64,000 nt of DNA, taken from positions 1,507,001 through 1,571,000 of the forward strand of contig NC_087391.1 of assembly GCF_963675165.1 (NCBI RefSeq). Reading direction: 5' to 3'. Below are positions 37,252 to 46,435 of the stretch, in pieces. The notes under the pieces are model-generated. The model saw only the letters and a program-made list of their open reading frames with translations. It did not search any database and was not told the origin of the DNA. The first letter of the stretch is position 1; each line of letters begins with the position of its first letter. Source of the DNA: Halichondria panicea (lineage: Eukaryota > Porifera > Demospongiae > Suberitida > Halichondriidae). The position numbers and the translations under genes were made by a program.

Positions 37252-38502
37252 TTAAGAGGTGAGCTCTTGCTCAATCTTCACCCTTGGTTGCAACCAGAAC
37301 TTCGTGTAACTTCCTTTCCCTTTCATTTCTTCACTCTTGGGGTAGTCTTTGTCCCAACGCTGGTACTGCACATCTGGTTTCAACCACCGAAACTTGGGCT
37401 GTTTATCAATCCACCGCCAATTCCCAATGTTCACAAATGGGTCATAATCGATCAAACGAGTAGCAAATGTCACATCTCCTGCTTTCCAGTATTCCCCTTG
37501 ATTGTGGAGTAGGTAGTTAGCCACAATCATTCGCCCACGGTTGTGCAAACAACCCGTGATATCTAGCTCCTGGAGGCAAGCTTTCACAATATCAGGTGCC
37601 CCATCACTCAGCTTTGTTTCTTCAACTTTCTTCTCCCATTCGAGCTCGGCAGGATACGCAATGTAGTAATGATAGTAAAACTCTCTCCACATTAGCTGTC
37701 TTCGTAGTGCCATTGATGCAGTGTTGGGTGCCTTGCCTAGTCCTTCCCAAGCCTCACGAATTGAAATGCAACCAAACTTGATGTAGGGGGAGAGCTGGCT
37801 GGTGGTGTAACTGAGGTAATCTCTGCGCTCGGAATAGTATCTCTGGGTTTTCTGGACTTCAGATAGTATTCTAACACCCTCAGAGCGGCCACCTCTAAGC
37901 CCACACGGAGATAGCTTCGAATTTTGTTGAAGACAATCCCATCCAATTTCTGAGAGCGACGATTTGAACTGTGTTTTTTTCATGAGCCTTTCAGCATTTT
38001 CAAGAGATTTGGATTTGTCAACATTCTCCCGTTTGGAAGCATTCAGAAAAGGAGTAAACACTCGATATGCAGTTCCACTACATGTGGAAATTGATCCAGG
38101 AGGAAACAATAAATAGTCGTCAACCTCAACAACACATACATCTCCTCGAAGCGCTTTCTCAATTTCTACTTTTCGTTTTCGAGCAAATGGCGTATAATCA
38201 TTGTTCATATACAGCGTTGTGACTCCGGCTTCGACCAGGAGAGGAGGCAGAACACGATGAGGCTCACCCTCTAATAGCAGCAGCTCAGAACCATGTTTCC
38301 TTAGCTCTTCTTGTAGATCAGTGAGTGACTGCAGCATAAACGAAAGGGAGAAAGGAGAGAAGAACTTGTTACCCCTGGAGGATGCTTGTCTAGGGTCCAC
38401 ACAGAAAATGGGCAGAACAGATTGTGATTGATTGAGGGCCTCCAGTAGTCCCAAGTTATCAGTCAGCCTCAGAGAGCGATGGAAAAGGAATGCAGAAGAC
38501 AT
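37252..38502 (-). CDS. intronless cryptochrome/photolyase family protein
   Basis: One exon of 417 codons, 416 residues; the in-frame ATG at 38500-38502 was chosen over upstream non-ATG codons. The N-terminal Rossmann-like domain opens FLFHRSLRLTDNLGLLEAL. The C-terminal FAD domain has TSQLSPYIKFGCISIREAW, RRQLMWREFYYH, GCLHNRGRMIVANYLL and DYDPFVNIGNWRW. These are photolyase signatures for FAD and DNA contacts (the Asn-Arg pair and the Trp pair). The residue matching E. coli PhrB Glu274 is Gln, as in (6-4) photolyases. The stretch equivalent to the WQEGKTGYPIV loop is shortened. It looks unlike CRY-DASH or animal cryptochromes and closer to bacterial class I-like enzymes. No introns occur, unlike most neighbours. 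It probably repairs UV photoproducts, substrate uncertain. Confidence 0.85.
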   Translation of the reverse strand: MSSAFLFHRSLRLTDNLGLLEALNQSQSVLPIFCVDPRQASSRGNKFFSPFSLSFMLQSLTDLQEELRKHGSELLLLEGEPHRVLPPLLVEAGVTTLYMNNDYTPFARKRKVEIEKALRGDVCVVEVDDYLLFPPGSISTCSGTAYRVFTPFLNASKRENVDKSKSLENAERLMKKTQFKSSLSEIGWDCLQQNSKLSPCGLRGGRSEGVRILSEVQKTQRYYSERRDYLSYTTSQLSPYIKFGCISIREAWEGLGKAPNTASMALRRQLMWREFYYHYYIAYPAELEWEKKVEETKLSDGAPDIVKACLQELDITGCLHNRGRMIVANYLLHNQGEYWKAGDVTFATRLIDYDPFVNIGNWRWIDKQPKFRWLKPDVQYQRWDKDYPKSEEMKGKGSYTKFWLQPRVKIEQELTS

Positions 38503-38711
38503 TTCCCTCAAGCGAACTTGTATCTAGATTTGCCTCGTGTTATATTACTATGGGTTACATAAGTATTTTACCACAACAAAGTGGAAATTGACAGATATGG
38601 GATAAGATGATTACCACATTATAGACAAAAAGCTTCTAGACATTGCTATCACAAAAAGATACACATGTAATGGGGAACATTTATGCTAATGGCACAAATT
38701 GACGGATAAGG

Positions 38712-39518
38712 TTAAAAAATAGTGCTTGACTGTTCCGAAGGAAACGGATGACTTCGAACAAACTCTGCAAGGTTCTTTTGAAAATCCATCACAAAGTTGT
38801 ATTGCTGTATGAAAAAAAATCATAATTATAATGACCAGACAGACACATGTCTCTCAGGATTTCATACCTTAATAGTTTGGATGGCAGCAGGTCCCCTGGT
38901 TTGTTGGATGTGCGCTATGGCCATCGTAGGTGGGAGAGGGGGGTTTAACATCATACAGAGAGCTGCTAAAACAAGACAGGACTGACCCAGGCCGTCAACA
39001 CAACTGTAACAAAATAACAAAGATGACATGACTTATTAAGTGACCATTTTAACGTACTGAATCACAGGTTTTTTGCCCTTCATCAAACAAGATTTGATGT
39101 CTTGCAGTAGCTTGAGACAGAGCTTCATGTCTGGATGCTGGTCTGCAGCCATGGGGTAGTGATGGGAAGCAAAGCCCTTCTGCAAATAGTCCACCACAAG
39201 ACCAGGAACTTTGCAGCTACAGAGAAAAAAATTAATAATTAGAACATTAATTTTTACAATAACTTACCGACGGAGCTCAGTATCAGTGCAGAGTACAAAA
39301 ATGTCAGTCACTCCATTCTTCCTCAGCGTTTCTACACAATTGATGTATAAAGCCTAAAATTCTCAACGGAAAATTGCTACGCAATTCAATACATGTGAGG
39401 TTGGTTGCACAGGCACTAAAATAACTCACCCATATCTGCAACTAGACTCCTCCTAACGCCACTATGTCGATCACCTGGTAATGAGCACACAGCTACACGG
39501 AATTCCAGTATCTGTACC
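38712..39518 (-). CDS. CDKN3: CDKN3-like phosphatase with CX5Q active site (5' end missing)
   Basis: Five exons are clear: 39430-39518, 39268-39331, 39058-39216, 38868-39003, 38712-38804; the start exon was not found. CDKN3 (KAP) is a dual-specificity phosphatase that removes the activating phosphate from CDK2. Matches to human are strong: VRRSLVADMETLRKNGVTDI, then HHYPMAADQHPD, then the P-loop HCVDGLGQS, GPAAIQTIKQYNFVMDFQKN. The human P-loop is HCYGGLGRS. The catalytic Cys and the likely general acid Asp are kept, but the Arg that binds phosphate is Gln (codon CAG). This predicts little or no phosphatase activity, though substrate binding could remain. It could also be a single sequencing error. 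An exon 2 acceptor at 39332-39333 gives the exact human spacing. Confidence 0.85.
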
Positions 39519-39874
39519 CTGCAAAACAACAATTTTAAAGCATAAAATAAAAACAAAGTGCACAAAGCATGTGAAACGCTACTAGGATCGATTGCAGGCC
39601 GCCCTCGAAACTCTGGAGAAGCGGCCCGGTATATATTGTATGCGCATGCGCGTACATTACTCCAAAAGGGGGCTATCTGTATATTTGTGGATACTGTCAG
39701 CAAAATGAACACGTATACTATTTTGTATTCTGAAGTTTAGTAGCCTGTGTTTATAAATTGTGCAAAGATGATCGAGTCCTGCTTTTCTTGTGTCAAGCCA
39801 AGCCAGCAGCTACCTGATATCACCCTACGGACGTCATAGGAAAGGCATGACTTGTGTTCTTATAGGACCCCTGT

Positions 39875-40190
39875 GGTTATGGATTAATAGCACGAGTAAC
39901 AAGCAATGGCAAGTCTACTAATTGCACGAGGGGTAGCCAAGTGCTATTATAACCTTGCCAGTGCTAAATTATTTATGAGTGCTATTAATCTCTTATTGCA
40001 CAAGTAACAATACTATTGATTTCTAATCGTGTATGATGAAGTCTCTGCAGTATTATTAACATTTTTGGCAGTGGCCGTTATTCGAAAACAATCCATTGTC
40101 ATTGTCAGCGTGCGATACGGGATTAATTGCTGTACACTCGCCAGTCACTAATAGCACATCACACGATTATAGCACGCCCATGACGTTTCA
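39875..40190. repeat. dispersed AGCACGAGTA repeat
   Basis: Second copy of the repeat at 36025-36250, with TTAATAGCACGAGTAACAAG, AATTGCACGAGG and CGTTATTCGAAAACAA in the same order. Confidence 0.65.
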
Positions 40191-41112
40191 ATGACGCATG
40201 CATGTGCACTTCTCCATTAGCTGGCTCAATCGTTGTCTGCAAGAGGTATACAGTATACAGTCATATCAGCAGTAACACAACTAGTGAAGGATACTTCACA
40301 TTATAAGGAAGTGTGGAGACCAGTTGTTGGGCAGAGAACTGTGCATGCGCCTTCTATCGAGGCTCTTGGTCTGCTAACCAGTATGCGCCTTTTAGTTGAT
40401 GTGGGCATTAACCAGATTATACGGTACTCAACTCAGTAGTTAGGTCTGCAATACAGTAAGTAGCTGCAAAAGTGAGAAGAGAGCTGCAAAGCTGCATTGT
40501 GTTCAGTAGCTATTAATTATGGATGTCTGGCCATCATTTTCAACAACAATCATGGTCGATAATTTCCCACTATTTTACATTTAACAGCTATAGTAGCCTC
40601 CACTCTGGCCTCCACCTAAGCATTAGTAGTCAGTACCCGCGGTGCTTTCATTTTACGTAGTGTATTTGAAGGCTGCCCCACATGGTCTTACGTTGTATGT
40701 CTGTTTATTTACATCATAGTGTGTAATACTGACAAACATACGAATTATTTCAAGTGCGAATGCTAGTAACCAGGCCGCCTTTTTCCTTCTCTGCCGCCTG
40801 GAATCGAGGCTATGGGTCTACTACAGGCCAATTTTTCTCTAAGAACGAAAGGGAACAATACAATCTGGTGTCTATTGCATGGGTGATAGTGCACATGCGC
40901 TTAGAATATGGGGAATCCTTTATCCATGTATCTATGGTGAAGCTGCTTAGCTAGCTATGGCTTATGTCCTCTATTACGTTGGTCAAGAAGCCTTACACAG
41001 AAGTTAATTTGAAGCCAGAGGAGGCTCTCCATTTACCTCTACAATGGTCGTATGGTTGAGATGTCTGTGCTTGGTTCTGTACAGGCTCAGCGTGAATTAC
41101 CCAGATTCTGAT

Positions 41113-41511
41113 TACCGTATATCTTCTAATTTATCGGACACTTCTAATTACCCGGACACTCTTTTGGGAAATTTTCGTTGTTCTAATACAACGGACACTC
41201 CAGTGCTTTAATATTACATTTGTTCTAAATATCCGGACAATACTTTGAAAAGTAGAGTTTACATTCACAGACGGCAAGTAAGACTTAGAGTGCTGCAGTT
41301 AGATAGCTTTGAGTAGCTAATTTTAGATAGCTAGTGCAACTATTCAGTCGCACACTGTTCTATTAAACTTAGCTAGCTCGCATGCAGCTGCTTGCTTGTT
41401 CTAATTATTCCGGACACTTCGCATGCTCTATAAAAATCTGTTCCAATTATACCCGGACAATTTCCAAAATAATTATTTTTTACTGTCCGATAAATTAGAA
41501 GATATACAGTA
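41113..41511. repeat. MITE family C, about 400 bp
   Basis: The left end TACCGTATATCTTCTAATTT and ATCGGACA is inverted at the right as TGTCCGAT and AAATTAGAAGATATACAGTA. The interior repeats CTAATTACCCGGACA-like words, so the arms are themselves repetitive. Confidence 0.85.
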
Positions 41512-41648
41512 ATTGTGGTGCACATGTGAACCAACACCCATGCAATGGCCTAGTTGGCGACCATTATTTCAGAGACAACTCGGCCTGGGGATGAGGCTAA
41601 GGCTCTACCAATTCTTCGTGGTCTAAACCAAAGCACAGGTGTTTACCA

Positions 41649-42250
41649 GGTGATGTCCAGAGGGTCTTGGTCTGCCAGTCCGTCTACCTCATCATCTGAG
41701 TCCCAGTCTGTACGGTCGGTCTCAGGGTTAGAAGATTGAGACGGTGGCTGCATTAGGAGCAAATAATAATTTATTGCTTGGTGCGAACAATTAGCTTGAA
41801 AGCCAAAAACAACAACTTAATACTATTACAATGAAGCATCGACCTCCACTTCACACAATTGTCACTCCACCACAAATTTTATTAGACGACTAATGGATAC
41901 CCTAGAGCTATGATTATACTTGGAATACAGTACACATGTAGAAAATAGAAGAATGGAGATTAGAAGGGCGTACGACAAAACATCAAAGAAAACCACACAA
42001 ACTCTTGAACTCATCCTAAACACCAGTCTCTAACCTGGTATGTACGCGGTACCACAAAATATTCAGTTTTAGTTTAGGGGTGTTAATTAGAGTCGCATCG
42101 CATCTTTGTATGATTTAAGGACATCCGATATTCTGCATAATTCAGAGTAGATGTGTAAGTACAACAGCTCAATATCTGTTTTCATAATAATTAACAAAAA
42201 ACTAAATTATTAGGCAAAAACACAGCACTTACTAAATAAACCATTCTTGT
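41649..42250 (-). CDS. possible very small acidic protein
   Basis: A terminal exon at about 41643-41749 begins after a GCAG acceptor and encodes PPSQSSNPETDRTDWDSDDE, then VDGLADQDPLDITW and a stop. A candidate first exon, ATG GTT TAT TTA before a GTAAGT donor near 42236-42250, would join to it. The predicted peptide is under 40 residues and acidic with a Trp end. An intermediate exon may be missing. The tail looks conserved in style but I cannot name it. Confidence 0.25.
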
Positions 42251-42538
42251 GACTTCAGCCAGAGGAGCTGCAGCAGTTGCAAATCAATTGGATCTCTGCT
42301 GCACTGTACTGTGAAAAGACGTTGCAGCACAGCTAGCTAGCTATTAAATAGCTCCAGAACTCCCATGTGGGTTGAAATAGATCGTCACTTTGATTGGTTG
42401 TTTCGCAAAACCACGTGGAGTTGACACTGGGCACTAATTCAGAACAAAACAAACAAAATTGCCTACTCAGCAGTAAATCATCTTTTTATAATACTTTAAT
42501 TATAGTCAAGGTCTCTCTTCTGCTCTACAGACAACAAA

Positions 42539-43553
42539 ATGGTAAAGGATATACATTTGATTGCTATAGATCTATTGCATCTAAAATTCACTTTAATTGT
42601 CTAGGAGATAGGCTTATGTCCAGTCATAAATGTGGGTGTGTCTGTGATGAAAAATTACTTTTAGTATCTCTAATAAAGATCATGATCTGTGTGTTTTGCA
42701 GCCTCACACCATCCTGTTGTTGCAACCCACCAGTGGCCATGAGTCGAGAACATTCACAGATTATGAAACGGTTCAGGAGTGCTTAGAAGGTGCTCATACA
42801 TACCTACTGGTTTCATTGCGACATTTCGCCCTATTACAATTATTATAGCGTATTTTTATGTGGTGCCATAGTAGTTCCCCGTCGTGGTATATCTTTAGTC
42901 TTGTTCTTAATGGTAGGTTTCCTAATAACGGCTTCCTATTTTATCTCCACTGGTTAGGTATTTCTTGAGCAAACAAATAGTGTTGTCATTGTGTATCTAG
43001 GTATCTGCAAGATCTATGAGGAGCACCTAAGGCAAGTCCACCCACACAGTCCGTCCATCACATATGACATCAGTGAGCTGTTCAAGTTTGTGGACAACCT
43101 CTTTGACCTCAGCTGTCTAGTGTGAGCTGCATCCTCCGGCACTGTTACTTTTAGTATGATTGTACATACGTACGCTATACATGTAGTAAGATGTTTAGGA
43201 TAATTTAATGCCGATCCAAAGACTTGTCTGGGATTTATTGCCTGATTCATTGAGTATTAACTTCATGTGCAAGGCTAGGTACCCTCGAATCGTGCATATA
43301 GTATGTCAGCCTCCGTGGCTACGAAGTATAATGGTTCTTTTAAAGACTACATGTAGGTATTGCCTAAGCATGCAAAAAAGTCAACTTAACTTGTTTTACA
43401 TTTATGATTATACTTATTCCTTTTGTGAAGATTCCTGTCCCCCCCTGCAGCCATCAGTCCTCAACCAACACCTATGCCCCCCATAACAAGGAATGGCTCA
43501 AAGAGAAAATCTACGGGATGCTCAAAAAGCAGGCTGGTGGCACTGTGCGGTGA
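42539..43553 (+). CDS. ERH: enhancer of rudimentary homolog
   Basis: Four exons (42539-42541, 42702-42789, 43001-43121, 43451-43553) give 105 codons, 104 residues, the same as human ERH. Exon 1 contains just the ATG, so the intron begins right after the start codon. The protein reads [29 protein letters not shown], then [35 protein letters not shown] and [16 protein letters not shown], matching human ERH throughout. ERH is a small dimeric nuclear protein that works in RNA processing and in degradation of meiotic transcripts with partners. A poly(A) signal AATAAA lies about 175 bp past the stop. It is convergent with the membrane protein gene downstream. Confidence 0.95.
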
Positions 43554-43792
43554 TCTCAAAGCGCACCAGACTCCACTCTTTTTTTGACTCTAAACAAATT
43601 TTTCTAACATGTGACATGCTCATGATTATACATTGCACTTCACTTTGTATAAATGTAACTCTTTTTTTTGTGGGTGTTAGCTGCTATATACAAAATAGAT
43701 GAATAGAATTGCCAATTGACAACGAATAAAATAAAACAATAATGGATACATGAACTAACAGTTATATATATATATATAATGATGAACAATTT

Positions 43793-45163
43793 TTACTTTG
43801 ATAATGGTGAGTTATAGTACATGGGCATTCTTCGTTGTCTGAGTTTTGGGTCAGGTGTGGAGGACAAGGATGTTTCGTGCTTTGAAATTGCTTGCCTTCT
43901 CTTTTTTGTTGTGTGAGTGTAACCGACCAACTTAGCAAAACCATTACCGATAGACTTCAAACTGCCAGCGACAATACCAAAAATCCAGCTCAGTTGAAGT
44001 CGTTGAAAATCCAGTGTGCCTACTGCTATTCGTGCATTCAATATGGCCTTCCAAACGCCACCAAAAGGTCTGACGAGAAAAATAATAACAGTCCATACAG
44101 AACTGCCACCTGCAATACCCAGCCGATAAAATAAAGAAATCAAGGCTTTGAGAGATGTGACTACTGTAGAACTTGTCAGACATTGACTCACAACAGTAAT
44201 AACAGGTGTTGCAAAAGTTTTCAAGTGAAGGATTGCCTGAACAATGGGAGCTAGCAAGAGACCAGTGAGGACGTTAAGTGGACTCAGATATTTGTGCCAA
44301 AGACGAGTGAAAAACAATAAAAACCAGTCGAAATACTCAATCACAAAAGCAAGATGTATCTTGAGTGCTTCTATGACAGGTTCAAGAACCACGTGAATGA
44401 CATGCACATGCCGATAAAGCTGCCAAAATGCCCATATAACTGAAAATATGTAGTACATAAGCATGAGTCGCTGTAGAACAGTTCTTGCATTCTTTGAATA
44501 CACCCACCATGGGATATAAAGCACCCAGATTGGAAGAAAATCCAGAAAAGTTAGCTTTGGAGATTTCACATTTTCACTTTTCTTAGCTGCATGTACATGA
44601 GAAGCAAGCTCGGGATTTAGGTCAGCTATGTTCTCACATTTCAGAAACAGGAGAATGTCTCTAAAGTGCCCAGCTTCGTGTGCTGATGCGAACAACTTTA
44701 CGACACGGCTCTTCAAGCTGTGGTTTCCGTTTTCATAGGGTTCGTCCTCTGACAAGCTTGCTTGTACAGTGGGTTTAAAGACAATATCATTTTCCAATTC
44801 AAGAATGAGCCTAGACACCATACTTTCTAGAGAACCTGGTACAATGCAATACAGTGAGAGATCTGCAGCCGAGACGCCGCTAATTCTATAAACGCCGGGA
44901 GGTTCACCATTATCTCCTTCGATATTCGATCGGATCAGAATGTCCGATGACTCCAATTCGTATAAAACTTCTACATCATTCCAACCACTAGGAGAGTAAG
45001 TGATGGATCCAATCTGCACTTTGTTCAAAGGCACACTCACTGGGAAGACCTCGTTGGCTGTGAAGAAATCAGCTTCATCCAATTCAGTATCAATAGAACT
45101 GCTTCTTCGTTTGTATGCGGGAAATGAATAGAATCTGCTAAGTTTCCGTGTTTGAGCATCCAT
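43793..45163 (-). CDS. intronless multi-pass membrane protein, unrecognised
   Basis: One uninterrupted frame of 456 residues, with a good ATG at 45161-45163. The first 215 residues are soluble and acidic, with a Ser/Arg start (SFPAYKRRSSSIDTELDE). They contain a possible beta-rich part (VQIGSITYSPSGWNDVEVLY) and a helical part (SRVVKLFASAHEAGHFRDIL). From about 220 to 420 there are five to seven hydrophobic spans, such as FLPIWVLYIPWW, LMLMYYIFSVIWAFWQLY, IEYFDWFLLFFTRLW, VWTVIIFLVRPFGGVW. The C-tail is basic (HTTKKRRQAISK). No known family is recognised by eye. It is divergent with CSTPP1, 273 bp away. The stop lies near the ERH 3' end. Confidence 0.7.
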   Translation of the reverse strand: MDAQTRKLSRFYSFPAYKRRSSSIDTELDEADFFTANEVFPVSVPLNKVQIGSITYSPSGWNDVEVLYELESSDILIRSNIEGDNGEPPGVYRISGVSAADLSLYCIVPGSLESMVSRLILELENDIVFKPTVQASLSEDEPYENGNHSLKSRVVKLFASAHEAGHFRDILLFLKCENIADLNPELASHVHAAKKSENVKSPKLTFLDFLPIWVLYIPWWVYSKNARTVLQRLMLMYYIFSVIWAFWQLYRHVHVIHVVLEPVIEALKIHLAFVIEYFDWFLLFFTRLWHKYLSPLNVLTGLLLAPIVQAILHLKTFATPVITVVSQCLTSSTVVTSLKALISLFYRLGIAGGSSVWTVIIFLVRPFGGVWKAILNARIAVGTLDFQRLQLSWIFGIVAGSLKSIGNGFAKLVGYTHTTKKRRQAISKHETSLSSTPDPKLRQRRMPMYYNSPLSK

Positions 45164-45436
45164 TTTCCTTCAATAGATCTTGTGTGTGGCAGGGAGACGG
45201 TCGGGCCACGCCCAACTAGTGTGTGGGTCTGGGTTAGTCTCGCGAGCAGACGTGGGAGGGAGGGAACGTTCCCTCTAGGACAAGTCTGCTCGCGAGACTA
45301 GGTCTGGGTACGGTACGGGTGGGTATTTGTAATTTTTATGCTGAGCTAGCTATTAGCCTACTGGCCTTGGGACCTGGTAACTTCATGTAACTTTGACTCT
45401 CAATCAAATGTGTATTTATCTCCGGATCCATACCAT
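45164..45436. promoter_or_regulatory. shared promoter with TCTCGCGAG inverted repeat
   Basis: The gap between two outward-facing start codons is 273 bp. At 45235-45300 an inverted repeat has TAGTCTCGCGAGCAGAC on the left and GTCTGCTCGCGAGACTA on the right. Each arm carries TCTCGCGAG, close to the palindromic TCTCGCGAGA core-promoter element that BANP binds in vertebrates. It could be a small MITE, a functional element, or both. Confidence 0.5.
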
Positions 45437-46297
45437 ATGGAAGATCCAGAAATTTATCTGAGGAAACATCATGTCCTAACATACATAGAGGATGCCGTCT
45501 CGTTCATTCTGGAGCGTAAAGACGAAGACGCAAAGACTAAACCCTTCGAATTGCTCGCAGAATATTTTAAGAGTATTAAAGCGGGAACTCATATCCTTTT
45601 CCGTGAATATGCTTTCGTTTGTGCAACTCCCCACAATAGGGTATCATTTGTAAAGCTTTTTTCGCAAAGTTACACAGAAATAGCAGCAAAAAATGAATTG
45701 ATGAGAGTGGCTGATTACCTGTCTCTATTGCGATTACTGTGCCACGATTTTCCAGTGTCTACAGTTCAAAAAATTGGTCAAGTTCTATTCACGCAGAATG
45801 CAATGGATAATTTGGTTTCTTTCCCGGATTTCCTCTACACATTTCAGACACTGTTCTACTATGAACATTTTCTTAGTTTGTGTGAACTGATATTCATGAA
45901 TGGAGCGGATACTCCACGCACTTCCTATGGAAGCAGTACAGTGGTTGTTTCAATGCCTAGTGCAACAGAACAAGACAGCATTAGTAGACCTACTACTTCT
46001 GAAGGAGAGAGAACTTCGCAGATCATAAGCGACACATTTCAGACTGAGCCAAGTGGGAAGAAGTTGGACTCAGATACTTTTGTGACAGCTGCAGTCAGTC
46101 TTGTGCAAAGATTGCAAGTTAAGGAACCTTGGGAGCGTTGTCCAGCTATAGATACTTTGTACGAAGTCATGCAAGGCATTAAATCGCTGTCGTTCTTTGA
46201 TTTTGTCTTGTCTTTGGCAAAAAGTGAAGCAGTTAATTCTGAGATTGGAGTATTACCACTAAAGATTAAGACAAAGTCTTCACCTGACAAGACTTGA
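45437..46297 (+). CDS. CSTPP1: centriolar satellite tubulin polyglutamylase regulator, CSTPP1
   Basis: A single exon of 287 codons, 286 residues, using the ATG at 45437-45439; upstream in-frame sequence has no ATG. The N-terminus LRKHHVLTYIEDAVSFILER and then GTHILFREYAFVCATPHNRV match human C11orf49/CSTPP1 (HVLTYMEDAV, GTHILFREFSFVQATPHNRV). Further matches are LLRLLCHDFP and DFLYTFQTLFYYEHFL. The C-terminal third (LSFFDFVLSLAKSEAVNSEI) also aligns. Human CSTPP1 regulates the polyglutamylase complex that modifies microtubules at centriolar satellites and cilia; a role in sponge cilia is inference. The human gene has many exons, so the lack of introns here is notable. It is convergent with the sialidase, whose stop is 139 bp away. 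Confidence 0.9.
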   Translation: MEDPEIYLRKHHVLTYIEDAVSFILERKDEDAKTKPFELLAEYFKSIKAGTHILFREYAFVCATPHNRVSFVKLFSQSYTEIAAKNELMRVADYLSLLRLLCHDFPVSTVQKIGQVLFTQNAMDNLVSFPDFLYTFQTLFYYEHFLSLCELIFMNGADTPRTSYGSSTVVVSMPSATEQDSISRPTTSEGERTSQIISDTFQTEPSGKKLDSDTFVTAAVSLVQRLQVKEPWERCPAIDTLYEVMQGIKSLSFFDFVLSLAKSEAVNSEIGVLPLKIKTKSSPDKT

Positions 46298-46435
46298 TAT
46301 ATACGATTATGAATTCTATAGCTAGAATACCCAATGTTATCGGTATAATTATGTATTTAGGTCATTTTTCACCACAACAATATTATTGTGCAGAGATAAA
46401 ACAGAAGTTAACACTGACACTGATGGGTTCACTGT

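Larger units (their letters stand above)
39519..41648. other. region upstream of CDKN3-like gene, mostly repeats
   Basis: It should hold the missing first exon and promoter of the CDKN3-like gene. A NRF1-like palindrome (TGCGCATGCGCG) lies at 39641-39652. A copy of the AGCACGAGTA repeat spans 39875-40190 and a MITE lies at 41113-41511. No other gene is supported. Confidence 0.4.

Noticed and set aside
37267-37946. Open frames on both strands inside the photolyase
   Set aside because: They overlap a clearly conserved coding frame and show no motifs.
41554-41739. Plus-strand 61-residue frame
   Set aside because: The minus strand here has a better case, with an acidic terminal exon after a GCAG acceptor; the plus frame is its shadow.
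45410-45436. Earlier start for CSTPP1
   Set aside because: The extension starts at a non-ATG codon; the ATG at 45437 lies at the position expected from the human protein.
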